This document shows, piece by piece, positions 42,695 through 43,132 of a DNA stretch of 43,132 nucleotides (its first letter is position 1; each line of letters starts with the position of its first letter). The stretch covers positions 1 through 43,132 of the forward strand of contig VSPG01000019.1 in the NCBI GenBank assembly GCA_009775265.1. Reading direction: 5' to 3'. The position numbers were made by a program, and so were the translations under genes. The notes beneath the pieces were generated by a model, which ran no database searches, had not been told where the DNA came from, and saw nothing but the letters and a program-made list of their open reading frames with translations. The stretch is from Muribaculaceae bacterium (GTDB lineage Bacteria > Bacteroidota > Bacteroidia > Bacteroidales > Muribaculaceae).

Positions 42695-43132
42695 ACATCA
42701 CACTCTCCGCTCCCTCCCCCGCCCTGCTGCCCGCCCTCGGGCAGCTCTACCTCGACAGCTTCCCGCCCGAGGAACGGCGCCCGTGGCCGCAGATAGCCGC
42801 CGGCACAGCACGCCCGGCCCTGCTGTGCGCATCCGCCGCAGGAGAGGAAGCGGCCGGTCTCGTCAGCCTCTGGCGCTTCCCCGGCTTCACCTACATAGAG
42901 CACCTCTGCACACAGCCCGCCATGCGCGGCAGCGGCATAGGAGCGGAAATCCTGCGCCTGCTCGCCGCGGAAGGCCCGCCGCTGCTGCTCGAAGTCGAGC
43001 ACCCGAAGGGCCCCGGCAGCATAGAGCAGCGCCGCATCGAATTCTACCGCCGCAACGGCTTCCGGCTGCTCGACTACGACTACGTGCAGCCGCCCTATGC
43101 CCCCGGCCTCCCGTCCGTGCCCCTGCTGCTCA
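42691..43132 (+). CDS. GNAT family N-acetyltransferase (3' truncated by the window end)
   Basis: The frame is open from ATG 42691 (ATGA overlap with the mutS stop) to the window end, 147 codons. It has the GNAT acetyl-CoA loop in MRGSGIGAEILRLL and the later FYRRNGF segment where the conserved Tyr helps catalysis. The substrate is unknown. The rest of the protein lies outside the window. Confidence 0.85.
   Translation, partial: MNITLSAPSPALLPALGQLYLDSFPPEERRPWPQIAAGTARPALLCASAAGEEAAGLVSLWRFPGFTYIEHLCTQPAMRGSGIGAEILRLLAAEGPPLLLEVEHPKGPGSIEQRRIEFYRRNGFRLLDYDYVQPPYAPGLPSVPLLL

Noticed and set aside
1..43132. CRISPR arrays, tRNA or rRNA genes, phage or restriction-modification genes
   Set aside because: I looked for regularly spaced repeats, cloverleaf sequences and the typical protein families on both strands and found none.

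Overview
The window looks like a piece of a high-GC Bacteroidales chromosome, most plausibly Muribaculaceae or a close relative. The grounds are promoters of the Bacteroidetes sigma-ABfr type (-33 TTTG, about 20 nt, -7 TAnnTTTG), start codons without clear Shine-Dalgarno sequences, fimbrillin-type lipoproteins with DUF3575 and DUF5119 partners, a short Bacteroides-type phosphatidylserine decarboxylase, and the carboxyspermidine route enzyme. The genus is inference; no rRNA or tRNA gene is present.

Left part (1-11 kb): the 3' end of an exported protein and its terminator; an orphan OmpR-type response regulator; menA and ribE; then, on the minus strand, asd with a Kef-type antiporter, the small SRP RNA gene (ffs), a Na/Pi cotransporter with a PhoU-like tail, and a psd-pssA-DUF4834-DUF2461 run. 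ffs and psd both have complete sigma-ABfr promoters.

Middle (11-17 kb): two inverted copies of a miniature inverted-repeat element (215 and 310 bp), each flanked by TTA, bracket a 3.3-kb segment with a GNAT-like protein, a membrane-tailed pseudokinase translationally coupled to it, and an ECF sigma factor. The right copy ends 7 bp before the start codon of a flippase-like membrane protein and carries a 92-nt hairpin that the left copy lacks. A carboxynorspermidine/saccharopine dehydrogenase-type gene follows, overlapping the flippase-like gene.

17-24.7 kb, minus strand: a five-gene run (nuclease/phosphatase - EnvC-like - polysaccharide flippase - SDR - PhoH), preceded by an RsmI-like methyltransferase coupled to a metallo-beta-lactamase-fold protein.

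24.8-32.3 kb, plus strand: one long tightly packed run, queF-queC-SIS isomerase-PfkB-like-ribH-lipoprotein-SUI1-RecB/AddA-like helicase-nuclease, with repeated ATGA overlaps. ribH and ribE are about 25 kb apart in the same window.

32.4-39.3 kb: a fimbria-type surface operon, DUF3575/OmpA-like - DUF5119 lipoprotein - fimbrillin - 1000-residue fimbrillin-like probable tip protein, with a 12-bp hairpin between the two fimbrillins. The window ends with gtrA-like, mutS and a truncated GNAT gene. A GC-rich hairpin seen after 17,055 recurs after 39,264.
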